A stretch of DNA of 64,000 bases from Hyphomicrobiales bacterium (GTDB lineage Bacteria > Pseudomonadota > Alphaproteobacteria > Rhizobiales > Rhizobiaceae), in NCBI GenBank assembly GCA_900470155.1, contig UBZT01000009.1:248001-312000 (forward strand), read 5' to 3'. The notes under the pieces were generated by a model. The model saw only the letters and a list, made by a program, of their open reading frames with translations, ran no database searches and was not told where the DNA came from. A program made the position numbers and the translations under genes. Below are positions 19,760 to 29,447 of this stretch, piece after piece; the first letter of the stretch is position 1, and each line of letters begins with the position of its first letter.

Positions 19760-21136
19760 TTAACCGTTGGCAACCATCATGCGCTTCTCGTCGCGGCCGC
19801 TCTTCATACGCTCTGCGAGCAGGAAGGCGAGTTCCAGTGCCTGGTCGGCATTGAGTCGCGGGTCGCAATGGGTGTGGTAGCGATCGGCGAGATCGTTGCC
19901 GGTCACGGCACGCGCACCACCAGTGCATTCCGTCACGTCCTTGCCGGTCATCTCGATATGGATGCCACCCGGATGCGAGCCTTCCGCACGGTGGATCTGG
20001 AAGAAGCTTTCGACTTCCGACAGGATACGCTCGAACGGACGGGTCTTGTAGTTGTTGAGCGTGATCGTGTTGCCATGCATCGGATCGCAGGACCACACGA
20101 CCTTGCGGCCTTCGCGCTCGACGGCGCGGATGAGACGCGGCAGGTGCTCGGCAACCTTGTCATGGCCGAAACGGCAGATCAGCGTCAGGCGGCCGGCCTC
20201 GTTCTGCGGATTCAGGATGTCGATCAGGTTCAACAGATCGTCTGCCTGCAGCGACGGGCCGCATTTCAGACCAATCGGGTTCTTGATGCCGCGGCAATAT
20301 TCCAGATGCGCGTGGTCGGCCTGGCGCGTGCGGTCGCCGATCCAGATCATGTGGCCGGACGTGGCATACCAGTCACCGGAGGTGGAATCGACGCGCGTCA
20401 GCGCCTCTTCATAACCGAGAAGCAGGGCTTCGTGGCTGGTGAAGAAATCGGTTTCGCGCAGGCTCGGATTGTTCTCCGAGCTGATGCCCACGGCCTTCAT
20501 GAAGTCCATGGTTTCGGAAATGCGGTCGGCGAGCTTGCGGTAACGTTCGGCCTGCGGGCTATCCTTGACGAAGCCAAGCATCCACTGGTGCACGTTTTCC
20601 AGGTTGGCATAACCACCCATGGCGAAGGCGCGCAAGAGGTTCAGCGTCGCGGCCGACTGGCGATACGCCATCAGCTGGCGTTCCGGGTTCGGAATACGCG
20701 CGTCTTCGGTGAACTCGATGCCGTTGATGATGTCGCCACGGTAGCTCGGCAGCTCGACGTTACCGATCGTTTCCATGTCGGACGAGCGCGGCTTGGCGAA
20801 CTGGCCGGCGATACGGCCGACCTTAACGACGGGAAGCTGCGCGCCGAAAGTCAGGACGACCGCCATCTGCAGGAAGGCGCGGAAGAAATCGCGGATATTG
20901 TCGGCGCCGTGTTCGGCGAAGCTTTCGGCGCAGTCACCGCCCTGCAGTAGGAAGGCCTCGCCTTGTGCGACTTGGGCCAGCGACTTCTTCAGACGACGCG
21001 CCTCGCCCGCAAAAACCAGCGGCGGATAGGTCGAAAGCTGCTGCTCTGCAGCCTTCAATGCGTCGAGGTCCGGATAGGCCGGAACCTGCTTGATCGGCTT
21101 CTGCCTCCAGCTGTTCGGGGTCCAATTCTGCGCCAT
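19760..21136 (-). CDS. aroF: Class II 3-deoxy-7-phosphoheptulonate (DAHP) synthase
   Basis: First step of the shikimate pathway: phosphoenolpyruvate plus erythrose 4-phosphate gives DAHP. The 458-residue class II (plant-type) enzyme shows [11 protein letters not shown] with the metal-binding Cys, [35 protein letters not shown] and [11 protein letters not shown] at 21136 ([10 protein letters not shown]) is the usual family start, with AGGTG upstream. Feedback control in class II enzymes varies and cannot be read here. Confidence 0.94.
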   Translation of the reverse strand: MAQNWTPNSWRQKPIKQVPAYPDLDALKAAEQQLSTYPPLVFAGEARRLKKSLAQVAQGEAFLLQGGDCAESFAEHGADNIRDFFRAFLQMAVVLTFGAQLPVVKVGRIAGQFAKPRSSDMETIGNVELPSYRGDIINGIEFTEDARIPNPERQLMAYRQSAATLNLLRAFAMGGYANLENVHQWMLGFVKDSPQAERYRKLADRISETMDFMKAVGISSENNPSLRETDFFTSHEALLLGYEEALTRVDSTSGDWYATSGHMIWIGDRTRQADHAHLEYCRGIKNPIGLKCGPSLQADDLLNLIDILNPQNEAGRLTLICRFGHDKVAEHLPRLIRAVEREGRKVVWSCDPMHGNTITLNNYKTRPFERILSEVESFFQIHRAEGSHPGGIHIEMTGKDVTECTGGARAVTGNDLADRYHTHCDPRLNADQALELAFLLAERMKSGRDEKRMMVANG

Positions 21137-21699
21137 GGTCGTCACCTGTCCTGAAATAGAAATGCGGCCTCCTCCCGGCCGCGTCGGATGGGGGCTTATA
21201 GACCGTTATATGTGGCTTGCAAAGCCGAAGTTTAAGGGCTTTCGAACCGATAATTGGATGGCTCCGATACCCGAATAGCCACTGCAAACAGTGCGGTTTC
21301 CACCTCCATGACGTGAATGGCCTACACCGCGACAACCGTGACTTAGCATGCCAGTTGCGTTTCCGTTGAGAGGGGTGCCGATACCGGTTGGGCTCTGGGC
21401 TATACGCCATGCGCGCAGCCTGCATCGCTTGATCAATGCGGAGAATGAGTTTTCGCAGCGCACAAGAGTTACACACATTATTCACAGCCTGTTTCAATTC
21501 GATACAATCGCGTGCTCTTGCCAGGCGACAGTGTCCGCCGCACATTCGAAATCGATAATCCACACTGGACCGGAATGACCTCGCGACCGCCTCCCCTTGG
21601 TCAGCTTCACGCAAGTCTCGCTGACTACCCCGACCAGTGGGGGCATTGCGAACTGTATTGGAAACTTCGGTTTCCTGCGTAGATCATGAGGATCGAGTT
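21137..21699. other. Long intergenic region upstream of DAHP synthase and the small peptide gene
   Basis: About 560 bp with no gene that I can support. It holds the promoter side of the DAHP synthase gene. Small structures seen: CCCC (21629-21632) facing GGGG (21640-21643), and GGAAAC-TTCG-GTTTCC at 21660-21675, a stable UUCG-capped hairpin, placed 25 bp before the small gene. A DnaA-box-like TTATTCACA occurs near 21478. An undetected small RNA is possible. Confidence 0.4.
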
Positions 21700-21813
21700 A
21701 TGGCGTATGACTGGAATGGTGCCCTTACGCGAAGAAGAAACCGCATGCGGTTCATCGCGTTGTCGCTGCTGGCGCTCGCCGCTCTTGCGGCGCCGGTGCT
21801 GGCCTGGACCTGA
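21700..21813 (+). CDS. 37-residue hydrophobic small protein
   Basis: Short open frame starting ATG at 21700 with GAGGA seven bases upstream. The peptide has a basic middle (TRRRNRMR, about residues 10-17) followed by one strongly hydrophobic stretch of about 18 residues (FIALSLLALAALAAP) and a WT end. This suits a single-span membrane peptide or a bare signal sequence. A strong terminator begins 38 nt after the stop, so it looks like a complete small transcription unit. No family is recognised; whether it is translated needs evidence beyond sequence. Confidence 0.5.
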   Translation: MAYDWNGALTRRRNRMRFIALSLLALAALAAPVLAWT

Positions 21814-21850
21814 CCAACAGGCAAAATCAGCCACATCAAGGCTTTTTCAA

Positions 21851-21877
21851 AAGAGGCGCGGCTTTGCCGCGCCTCTT
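21851..21877. terminator. Bidirectional terminator between the small protein gene and gor
   Basis: A 12-bp perfect stem, AAGAGGCGCGGC (21851-21862) and GCCGCGCCTCTT (21866-21877), closed by TTT, with T-rich flanks on both sides. It serves the small plus-strand gene and the convergent gor gene. Confidence 0.85.
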
Positions 21878-21924
21878 TGTCTTCAGGCCCCGCCGCCACC
21901 GGCGCGGCGCAGACCTTCATCAGG

Positions 21925-23313
21925 TTAAACCCGCTCGCCGTTCTTAATGCGATAACTCGGGCTATACATCGTAACCAGTTCTTCCGCCGCTGTCGGATGA
22001 ACCGCCATGGTCCGGTCGAAATCGTCTTTCGTGCAACCGGCCTTCAACGTAATGCCCAGCAGTTGCGCCATCTCGCCTGCGTCATGACCGAGAATGTGCG
22101 CACCAACAACCTTGCGGTCCGCAGCGTTGACGATCAGTTTCATGATCATCTTTTCAGCACGACCGGACAGCGTTGCCTTCATTGGACGGAACTGCGCGCG
22201 ATAGACTTCGATCTCATCAAAGCGCTTTGCTGCCTCGTCTTCCGACATGCCGACCGTGCCGATCTCCGGCTGCGAGAAAACCGCCGTCGCAATCAGTTCA
22301 TGGTCTGGCGACGTCGGGTTGTTCTTATATTCGGTTTCAATGAAGCACATGGCCTCATGAATGGCGACCGGCGTCAATTGGACACGATCGGTCACATCGC
22401 CGAGCGCAAAGATACCCGGTACATTCGTGCGCGAATAAGCATCGACGATGATTGCACCGCGCTCGTTGAGCTCGACACCGGCGGCTTCAAGCCCGAGGCC
22501 CTTGGTATAAGGATCGCGACCGAGAGCCAGCATGACCTGCTCGACGCCAAGCTTGCCATTGTTCATCGTTTCAACTTCGAGATCGCCGCTCTCAGTCCTT
22601 GTCACCAACTGGATATGATCATGGCACAGGATCCGGATGCCCTTGGCCTCCATAGCTTCATGCAGGCCACGGCGCATGTCGTGGTCGAACCGGCTCAGAA
22701 TTTCAGCGCCACGATAGATGAGCGTCGTTTCGACACCGAGCCCGTGGAAGATATTGGCAAATTCGACAGCGATATAACCGCCGCCTGCGATCAAGATCGA
22801 CCGTGGCAGCCGTTCCAGATGAAAAGCCTCATTCGACGTGATGCAGAGTTCATGGCCCGGAAGGGCCGCATGCGGGTTCGCGCCACCGCCCACGGCGATG
22901 ATGATTTTCTCGGCCGTGACAACCTTACCGGTCTGCTTGATCAGCACGCTGTTGGGACCGACAAGTTCGGCCCGCGACAAGATGATCTCAGCGCCGGCAT
23001 TGTCCAGGCCCTTACGATACAGGCCCTCGAGGCGGGTGATCTCCAGATCTTTTGCGGCAATCAGTTTCTTCCAGTCGAAGGTGCTTTCACCCACGCTCCA
23101 GCCAAATCCGGCCGCGTCCTCGAAATGTTCGTGGAACTGCGAAGCATAGACGAACAGCTTTTTCGGAACACAGCCGCGAATGACGCAGGTGCCACCGAAA
23201 CGATATTCCTCCGCAATCGCAACCTTCTTGCCGAGCGATGCCGCAAGGCGCGCGCTGCGCACACCACCGGAGCCGCCGCCGATCACAAACAGGTCATAGT
23301 CGAAACTGGACAT
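21925..23313 (-). CDS. gor: Glutathione-disulfide reductase
   Basis: NADPH-dependent flavoenzyme that reduces oxidised glutathione in the cytoplasm; 462 residues. FAD site GGGSGGVRSAR near the start, redox-active disulfide GGTCVIRGCVPKK, NADPH-binding GGGYIAVEFA, FAD-binding GIFALGDVT, and the C-terminal His-Glu pair in HPTAAEELV. ATG at 23313 (MSSFDYDLF) has AAGGAG directly upstream; the frame continues another 20 codons without conserved sequence. Downstream of DUF2059-rpiA on the same strand, but a terminator separates them. Confidence 0.95.
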   Translation of the reverse strand: MSSFDYDLFVIGGGSGGVRSARLAASLGKKVAIAEEYRFGGTCVIRGCVPKKLFVYASQFHEHFEDAAGFGWSVGESTFDWKKLIAAKDLEITRLEGLYRKGLDNAGAEIILSRAELVGPNSVLIKQTGKVVTAEKIIIAVGGGANPHAALPGHELCITSNEAFHLERLPRSILIAGGGYIAVEFANIFHGLGVETTLIYRGAEILSRFDHDMRRGLHEAMEAKGIRILCHDHIQLVTRTESGDLEVETMNNGKLGVEQVMLALGRDPYTKGLGLEAAGVELNERGAIIVDAYSRTNVPGIFALGDVTDRVQLTPVAIHEAMCFIETEYKNNPTSPDHELIATAVFSQPEIGTVGMSEDEAAKRFDEIEVYRAQFRPMKATLSGRAEKMIMKLIVNAADRKVVGAHILGHDAGEMAQLLGITLKAGCTKDDFDRTMAVHPTAAEELVTMYSPSYRIKNGERV

Positions 23314-23378
23314 TTTTTCTCCTTGCCGCCCCAAAGTGCGGGACGGTCCTGATATAGGGTGGGTGCATACCAAAAGAA

Positions 23379-23402
23379 AAGCCCGGACCAGGGTCCGGGC
23401 TT
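23379..23402 (-). terminator. Terminator after the DUF2059 gene
   Basis: AAGCCCGGAC and GTCCGGGCTT form a 10-bp stem with a four-base loop. On the minus strand it is followed by TTCTTTTGG. It separates rpiA-DUF2059 from gor. Confidence 0.75.
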
Positions 23403-23427
23403 CATCTATTTGGTGGCGATCATCCGA

Positions 23428-23982
23428 TTACGGCTTGGGCGCTTCCGCAGTCGGCGGCGCCACGGCAGGCTGTGTCGGACCAACCTCCTTGAGCAGCGAT
23501 TCATTGGCCTGCTTCTCAAGGTCGCGGGCAATACCCGACGTCCAGATGTCGGCAGCCTTCAGCAGTTCCCGGGTGGCGATCGGCCCATCCTTCAAAAGCT
23601 TTTTGCCGGCTTCGCTGCTATAGAATGCGGTGATCGCCTGCAGTTCTTCGACAGAGAATGCCTTGGCATAGACCAGCGCCGATTCCTGCTCCAGATCAGC
23701 GCGGCGCGGCGCAAGCTTCAACGCTTCTTCCTCAACCTTGGCAGAAATAATGTCCTGCAGGTTGGGATATGCCAGAATCAACTGGCCCGTGAGCCGGTTC
23801 ATGACGTTCGGCAGGATTGCATCAAAGCGGTCGGTCACGCCAAGCGAAGCAATCGCTGCGCGCGCGGCCTGAATGTGCTCCGGCGCGACATCCTGGGCCT
23901 TGGCGGAAATCGCTCCCAGCATCACGCCGCCTGCAATGACGGCGACAGATGTGAAACGGCTCATATCCGAAAAGCTGATCAT
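23428..23982 (-). CDS. DUF2059-family periplasmic protein
   Basis: 184 residues with a signal peptide (about 5-30, ending SAKA) and a helical DUF2059 domain, recognised by AFSVEELQAITAFYSSEAGKK (shown in part: VEELQAITAFYSS and GKKLL), followed by a Pro/Ala-rich tail. The family has no known function. ATG at 23982 has AGGAG ten bases upstream; a TTG at 23991 is also in frame. It starts 18 nt after the rpiA stop, so the two are co-transcribed, and a terminator follows. Confidence 0.8.
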   Translation of the reverse strand: MISFSDMSRFTSVAVIAGGVMLGAISAKAQDVAPEHIQAARAAIASLGVTDRFDAILPNVMNRLTGQLILAYPNLQDIISAKVEEEALKLAPRRADLEQESALVYAKAFSVEELQAITAFYSSEAGKKLLKDGPIATRELLKAADIWTSGIARDLEKQANESLLKEVGPTQPAVAPPTAEAPKP

Positions 23983-24000
23983 GAAATTCAATGCTCCTGT

Positions 24001-24702
24001 TTAGTTTTTCGGCTCCATCACCCGCGCACCCGCCGGACCGGCGATGATGGCGAGAGTGGCCAAGTTGATGAATAGGCCGTGTTCCACCACGCCGGGGATG
24101 GCATTGAGCTGGCTAGCCAATGCGTCTGCATCAGGAATACGGCCAAAAGATGCATCAAGAATGAGATGTCCGCCGTCGGTCATAAAGACATCATCTTCGC
24201 CTCTGGCGCGCAGTGTCAACTCACCTGTCAGGCCGAGCCGGGCTGCAAGCTTTTCGATTGCAACGCGTGTCGAAACCTGGCCGAAAGGATTGATTTCAAT
24301 CGGCAAAGGATAGCGGCCAAGGGTGTCCACCACTTTGGTCGCGTCGGCAATCACGATCATCCGCTGAGACGCTGCCGCGACGATCTTTTCGCGCAAGAGC
24401 GCACCGCCGCCGCCCTTGATCAGGGTCAGGCGTTGGTCGATCTCGTCGGCGCCGTCGATGGTTAGATCAAGTTCAGGCAGTTCATCAAGCGATTTCAGCG
24501 GCACGCCCAGCTCAACACAAAGCCGTGCCGTCCGCTCGGATGTCGGCACGCCCTGTACCTTGATCCCGCCGGCCACTCTTTCTGCCAGCAACCGCACAAA
24601 CTCTTCCGCTGTCGAACCAGTGCCGATACCGAGGCGCATGCCATCTTCGACATGTTCCAGAGCCGCGGCCGCGGCCTTGATCTTCATTTCGCGGGCGTCC
24701 AT
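24001..24702 (-). CDS. rpiA: Ribose-5-phosphate isomerase A
   Basis: Interconverts ribose 5-phosphate and ribulose 5-phosphate in the pentose phosphate pathway. 233 residues with the RpiA blocks [33 protein letters not shown] (catalytic Glu and Lys) and [11 protein letters not shown]. Divergent from gph, with about 150 bp between; first gene of an rpiA-DUF2059 unit. Confidence 0.96.
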   Translation of the reverse strand: MDAREMKIKAAAAALEHVEDGMRLGIGTGSTAEEFVRLLAERVAGGIKVQGVPTSERTARLCVELGVPLKSLDELPELDLTIDGADEIDQRLTLIKGGGGALLREKIVAAASQRMIVIADATKVVDTLGRYPLPIEINPFGQVSTRVAIEKLAARLGLTGELTLRARGEDDVFMTDGGHLILDASFGRIPDADALASQLNAIPGVVEHGLFINLATLAIIAGPAGARVMEPKN

Positions 24703-24849
24703 ACGCCAAAAGCTCCCATCCGTTTCGTCGGATGCTGTTTACACGCCTCGTCCGACAAACGAAAGCCCTCCCCATATCGCCGCCGTTGCCTTTTCTGCGG
24801 ATTTCCCCTAACGCCGAACGGACCTTGCTGCCCAGCGTATGGAGCTTCC

Positions 24850-25527
24850 GTGACACAAACCACCATCGTCTTCGATCTCGACGGCACACTTGTCGATACC
24901 GCTCCCGATCTCGTTGCCAGCCTGAACCATACCATTGCCGTCCAGAACCTTGCCCCCGTCGGATATGACGACCTGACACATCTCGTCGGACAAGGCGCAC
25001 GCGTAATGATCACGCGGGCCTTTGCGCTCCGTGACGTGCCGCTGGATGAGAAAGAATTGCCGGCGCTGCTCGAACGTTTCATCAATCATTACAAGGCAGG
25101 GATGCCGGGCGAAAGCCGCGCCTATCCGGGACTGGTAGCCGCCTTGGAGCGGCTCGCGGCAGAAGGCTTCACGCTTGCGGTCTGCACCAACAAGTTGGAA
25201 GAGCTTGCCCGCCCCCTGATCGAAAAATTGGGCCTTACGCACCACTTCGCCGCAATCACCGGCGGAGACACTTTCCCCGTGCGCAAACCGGACGCACGAC
25301 ATCTGACCGGAACGATCGAGAAAGCGGGCGGTCATCCGGCGCGCGCACTGATGATCGGCGACAGCATCAACGACATTCTGGCAGCCCGCAACGCCGGCAT
25401 CGCATCGATCGCTGTGCCGTTCGGGTATTCCGACACGCCGATCGAAAACCTTGGCGCAAGCCGGATCATCAACCATTTCGACGAACTGACCGTCGCGCTC
25501 GTCAATGAGTTGGTGGAAAACACCTGA
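24850..25527 (+). CDS. gph: Phosphoglycolate phosphatase
   Basis: HAD-superfamily phosphatase that removes 2-phosphoglycolate, formed in DNA repair and by oxygenation reactions. 225 residues. The nucleophile motif FDLDGTLVDTAPD is at the start, a Thr in CTNKLEEL, Lys in VRKPDARHL, and acidic residues in MIGDSINDI. GTG at 24850, with GGAG five bases upstream, is chosen because the nucleophile motif begins eight residues later; the frame extends upstream without meaning. A strong terminator follows. Confidence 0.92.
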   Translation: MTQTTIVFDLDGTLVDTAPDLVASLNHTIAVQNLAPVGYDDLTHLVGQGARVMITRAFALRDVPLDEKELPALLERFINHYKAGMPGESRAYPGLVAALERLAAEGFTLAVCTNKLEELARPLIEKLGLTHHFAAITGGDTFPVRKPDARHLTGTIEKAGGHPARALMIGDSINDILAARNAGIASIAVPFGYSDTPIENLGASRIINHFDELTVALVNELVENT

Positions 25528-25550
25528 ACCGAACCCGGCAGCACAACTGA

Positions 25551-25576
25551 AAATGGCGGGCCAAGGCCCGCCATTT
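25551..25576. terminator. Bidirectional terminator between gph and the L,D-transpeptidase gene
   Basis: Perfect 11-bp stem AAATGGCGGGC (25551-25561) and GCCCGCCATTT (25566-25576), with a four-base loop and T-rich flanks. It lies between two convergent genes. Confidence 0.85.
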
Positions 25577-25605
25577 CGATTCTTATCAGCAAGCGATCGT
25601 CTTGC

Positions 25606-27477
25606 TTACGACCGCGGTGTGCGGGCATCCGTCGTGATCGTCAGGGCCTTGTCGACCGCATCGTCCCGACCATAGACATCATCAAAGAACTCGACGGCGC
25701 CGGCCTTGTTCGGCCAAGCGGTGAAATAGGCCACATAGACCGGGATCTTCTGCGGCACCTGCACCGCGCGGTTCTGCCCTGAGGCTATCTGCTTGCCGAT
25801 TTCCTCGACCGTCGTCCCCATGACCGCGGCGGCCATGACGCGGGGCTCCGCCAGACGTACGCAACCGTGGCTGAGTGCCCGCATGTCACGATTGAAGAAA
25901 CTCTTCGATGGCGTGTCATGCATGTAGATGGCGTGTTCGTTGGGGAACAGGATCTTCAGTTCGCCAAGGGCATTGTCTCCCCCCGGCGGCTGACGCACAT
26001 CAACCGAGTGCGTTGCGTACCAATCGATCTGGCTCGACGCGACCTTGCGCCCGCCATAGCTGACTTCATAACCCAGGCGGTCGAGATAGCTCGGGTCGGA
26101 GCGCAGCTTCGGCAACATCTCATTGATGATGATCGACTTCGGCACGCCCCAATAGGGGTTGAATTCGACAGTTTCGATCTGATCCTGGAAGAAATAGGTC
26201 TGGTTCGAACGCGAGCCGACAACGACCCGCATGTTGAGTTGTTCGAGGCCATCGTTGATGTAATAAGCCGTATAAGCGGGCTGGTTGATGAAAACATACC
26301 GCTGTCCGAGATCGGTCGGCAGCCAGCGGATCTGCTCCATGGCGACGATCAGCTTCTGGATCTTCTCGGCATTGCTATCGCCGACCATGGCCCGCACTGT
26401 TGCCGGACCGACAACACCATCGGCCTTGAGGCCGTTTTCCTGCTGGAACGTCTCGACCAGTGCCACCAGCTCCGGCGTATAGTCCGGTGTGCCTGCATAG
26501 GCAGCCAAGACAGCCGAATGTTGGCTCTTTAGTGTGTCGGAGCCATTCTGCTTCAACAGACCGATCACATTGGCAAGCTCTGGATTGCTCTGCCCCGGCT
26601 TCAGCAATGTGCCCGGTGCCACCGTGATGACGGGAGCCGATTGGCTGTCTTCCGCACGCAAGCGCAAGAGCTCGTTCCGCAAGGCGACATATTGCGCGTT
26701 GTGCGGATCCCGGTTGCGCAGGTATGCGCCGACATCCGGGCTCAAGCGGAGCATATCGAGAACTGGTGCGAGTTTGACGCCCTTGCGCTTGAAGTCGTGA
26801 TAGCCGGAAATCTTGTTGGGATCGACGCGGCCGCGCGTGGTATCGTTGACGTAAGTCAGAACCTTGGCCGAGAGCGCCAGTTCGAAAGCCATCAATTCGC
26901 GCTGGCGCTTTTCCGGATCGGCCGGATCACCAGCTTCGGCCGGCGGCACGACAGCATAGTCTTCCGGCGACAGACCTGCATCACCTGCCTTGGAAAGCGC
27001 GTCGATCATTTGGCCGGCACGATCCGTCAGTCCGGCGTCCGTCACCCAGATCAATGGCTTGTTCGGATTACCGTAATAGGTCTCGACCGACTTCGCGACA
27101 TCGTCGGTGGCTCGCACGGAGGCTTCCGTTAGAAAACGGCGCGCGCCCAGAACCTGACCTTCCGGTGCCTGATCCCCCTCGCCGGCAACCGGCAGCTTGA
27201 CCTGGATGGCACGCTGCGTTTCGGGCTTGTAGGTATAGTAGCGGGGTCCTGAAACCTTTGGCAGCGGTTCCGGGTCGCCCATTTCCAGGCCGCCTTGAGC
27301 CTGCTGTTCCAGTGCGGCTGACGCAGCCTGACGCTTCGTCTGCTTTCCAGGGCCGCCACGAAGAAGATCGAGAAGCGTTGTCGCGCCAGCCTCGTGTGGA
27401 AGGCCGCCAAGGGCGGTTGCCGCAGCCAAAAGCGCGGTTACCACGAATTTCCTGTTTCTCGTCATTCTCGCTCTCAT
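25606..27477 (-). CDS. L,D-transpeptidase (YcbB/LdtD-like) with peptidoglycan-binding domain
   Basis: Periplasmic enzyme that forms 3-3 peptidoglycan cross-links, abundant in Rhizobiales. 623 residues: signal peptide about 1-32; a scaffold region; a peptidoglycan-binding helix bundle at about 335-375 (QENGLKADGVVGPATVRAM); YkuD catalytic domain about 400-560 with PYWGVPKSI, the YMHDTPSKSFF segment and the active-site SHGCVR. The order matches YcbB rather than the short Ldt type. ATG at 27477 or 27465. Rhizobiaceae elongate from one pole with Ldt-rich peptidoglycan, so a role in polar growth is plausible but inferred. Confidence 0.9.
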   Translation of the reverse strand: MRARMTRNRKFVVTALLAAATALGGLPHEAGATTLLDLLRGGPGKQTKRQAASAALEQQAQGGLEMGDPEPLPKVSGPRYYTYKPETQRAIQVKLPVAGEGDQAPEGQVLGARRFLTEASVRATDDVAKSVETYYGNPNKPLIWVTDAGLTDRAGQMIDALSKAGDAGLSPEDYAVVPPAEAGDPADPEKRQRELMAFELALSAKVLTYVNDTTRGRVDPNKISGYHDFKRKGVKLAPVLDMLRLSPDVGAYLRNRDPHNAQYVALRNELLRLRAEDSQSAPVITVAPGTLLKPGQSNPELANVIGLLKQNGSDTLKSQHSAVLAAYAGTPDYTPELVALVETFQQENGLKADGVVGPATVRAMVGDSNAEKIQKLIVAMEQIRWLPTDLGQRYVFINQPAYTAYYINDGLEQLNMRVVVGSRSNQTYFFQDQIETVEFNPYWGVPKSIIINEMLPKLRSDPSYLDRLGYEVSYGGRKVASSQIDWYATHSVDVRQPPGGDNALGELKILFPNEHAIYMHDTPSKSFFNRDMRALSHGCVRLAEPRVMAAAVMGTTVEEIGKQIASGQNRAVQVPQKIPVYVAYFTAWPNKAGAVEFFDDVYGRDDAVDKALTITTDARTPRS

Positions 27478-27975
27478 TTCAATATCCGAGCCACAAGGAC
27501 TCGAGGCATCGACAGCCTGTTGCGCGGATCACTAACCGATCAGCTTTTGCTTGAAAAGTTGTACCCCGCAATTGGATCCAGCTCGGGGTCTCAACTTTGT
27601 GTGAATCAGCCGAAGCAGACATGTGGCCAACACAGCAAACTAAGTGGAAATAATCGTTAATTTTTGATTGACGGAGAATTTAAGCAGAAGCGAGGCACTG
27701 GCTGGACAGGGTGCTGACATGCACAAATTGTTGTGATCCGTGCCGAATATGACACAATATCGCAGACAGACAGCATGTGCCGCTTTGCCAGGTCCCGTAC
27801 ATCACACCTGTTTTGATGCGCCAACGATACCCTTCACCGCTACACATATCTTGATATGACCACTCACCTTAATCTTATGCGGTTGCGCTAGGAGATATAC
27901 GACCTAGATATTGAGCACAGGCAACTCGACGATCCACCGAAGGCGCGCAAGCGCACACAGCAAAACAGGACGATC
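27478..27975. other. 498-bp divergent intergenic region (L,D-transpeptidase / fumC)
   Basis: No gene is seen. It contains a bulged stem-loop at 27555-27598, a CtrA-like TTAA-N7-TTGA at 27657-27671, and a possible fumC promoter TTGATA (27851-27856) with TTATGC 18 bases later (27875-27880). AT-rich patches lie near 27640-27680. It must hold both divergent promoters. Confidence 0.5.
27555..27598. other. Unassigned stem-loop in the LDT-fumC intergenic region
   Basis: AAAGTTG (27555-27561) pairs with CAACTTT (27592-27598), and ACCCCG (27563-27568) pairs with CGGGGT (27584-27589), leaving a 15-base loop and small bulges. It lies between divergent genes, so it is not a terminator of either flanking gene. 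It may be part of the L,D-transpeptidase leader or the end of a small RNA. Confidence 0.5.
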
Positions 27976-29364
27976 ATGACCACCCGCACTGAAACCGATA
28001 CCTTTGGCCCGATTGACGTGGTCGCCGACCGTTACTGGGGCGCTCAGGCGGAACGCTCGTTGGGTAATTTCAAGATCGGCTGGGAAAAGCAGCCGCTTCC
28101 GGTGGTCCGAGCGCTGGGCATTGTTAAACAGGCCGCGGCCCGTGCCAACATGGCGCTCGGCAAGCTTGACCCCGCGATTGGCGATGTGATCGTGCAAGCG
28201 GCCCAGGAGGTCATCGATGGCAAGCTCAACGATCATTTCCCGCTGGTCGTCTGGCAAACCGGATCCGGCACCCAGTCCAACATGAACGCCAACGAAGTTA
28301 TTTCCAATCGCGCAATCGAGATGCTGGGCGGCGTCATGGGATCGAAGAAACCGGTTCATCCGAATGACCATGTCAACATGAGCCAGTCGTCGAACGACAC
28401 CTACCCCACCGCGATGCATATCGCCGCAGCGGAACATGTCATCCACCACCTGCTGCCCAGCCTGAACCGCCTTCACGAGGCGCTCGACGTAAAGGCCAAG
28501 GCTTTTTCCCATATCATCAAGATTGGCCGCACCCACACCCAGGACGCGACGCCATTGACGCTTGGCCAGGAATTCTCCGGCTACGCCGCTCAGGTCGCCT
28601 CGTCGATCAAGCGTATCGAACTCACGCTGCCGGGCCTGTACGAACTTGCCCAGGGCGGCACAGCTGTCGGCACTGGCTTGAACGCGCCGATCGGTTTCGC
28701 CGAAAAGGTGGCTGAAGAAATTGCACTGATCACCTCGATCCCGTTTGTCACCGCTCCCAACAAGTTTGAGGCACTTGCCGCTCACGACGCGATGGTCTTT
28801 GCCCATGGCGCGATCAATGCAGCGGCCGCAGCGCTGTTCAAGATTGCCAACGACATCCGTTTTCTCGGATCCGGCCCACGCGCCGGTCTCGGCGAACTGT
28901 CGCTGCCGGAAAACGAGCCGGGCTCATCGATCATGCCGGGCAAGGTCAATCCGACCCAGTCGGAAGCCCTCACCCAGGTCTGCGCGCACATCTTCGGCAA
29001 CAATGCAGCAATCACGTTTGCCGGCAGCCAGGGCCATTTCGAATTGAACGTCTTCAATCCGATGATGGCCTACAATTTCCTCCAGTCGGTCCAGTTGCTC
29101 GGCGATGCCGCCGTCTCCTTTACCGACAATTGCGTTATCGGCATCGAAGCGCGCGAAGACAATATCCGCAAGGGTGTGGAGAATTCGCTGATGCTGGTGA
29201 CGGCCTTGAATGGCAAGCTCGGCTACGACACCTGTGCCAAGATCGCCAAGACCGCCCACAAGAATGGCACGACCCTGCGCGAAGAGGCCGTTGGCGGCGG
29301 GTATCTGAGCAATGAGGAATTCGACCAGTTTGTTCGGCCGGAACTGATGATCGGGCCAAACTGA
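27976..29364 (+). CDS. fumC: Fumarate hydratase, class II (iron-independent)
   Basis: TCA-cycle fumarase, 462 residues. Signature [13 protein letters not shown], the [14 protein letters not shown] active-site block, [19 protein letters not shown] and a catalytic-loop Ser in the GSSIMPGK segment. ATG at 27976 has CAGGA five bases before it. A second, unrelated class I fumarase is encoded 400 bp downstream. Confidence 0.96.
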   Translation: MTTRTETDTFGPIDVVADRYWGAQAERSLGNFKIGWEKQPLPVVRALGIVKQAAARANMALGKLDPAIGDVIVQAAQEVIDGKLNDHFPLVVWQTGSGTQSNMNANEVISNRAIEMLGGVMGSKKPVHPNDHVNMSQSSNDTYPTAMHIAAAEHVIHHLLPSLNRLHEALDVKAKAFSHIIKIGRTHTQDATPLTLGQEFSGYAAQVASSIKRIELTLPGLYELAQGGTAVGTGLNAPIGFAEKVAEEIALITSIPFVTAPNKFEALAAHDAMVFAHGAINAAAAALFKIANDIRFLGSGPRAGLGELSLPENEPGSSIMPGKVNPTQSEALTQVCAHIFGNNAAITFAGSQGHFELNVFNPMMAYNFLQSVQLLGDAAVSFTDNCVIGIEAREDNIRKGVENSLMLVTALNGKLGYDTCAKIAKTAHKNGTTLREEAVGGGYLSNEEFDQFVRPELMIGPN

Positions 29365-29447
29365 GACCGACTGATCGCGAATCAAAACTGTGCACAGCTT
29401 AAGTTAAGCCGTTCCGCATTACATGCAATAATGCTAAACCAACATCC

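Noticed and set aside
19868..20950. A 360-codon frame opposite the DAHP synthase gene
   Set aside because: Antisense shadow; His/Gly/Val-rich composition typical of reversed GC-rich coding.
21400..21500. A DnaA-box cluster suggesting a replication origin near TTATTCACA
   Set aside because: Only one near-match was found, with no AT-rich unwinding element or replication genes.
21877..23352. A 491-codon frame opposite gor
   Set aside because: Antisense shadow of glutathione reductase with no recognisable domain.
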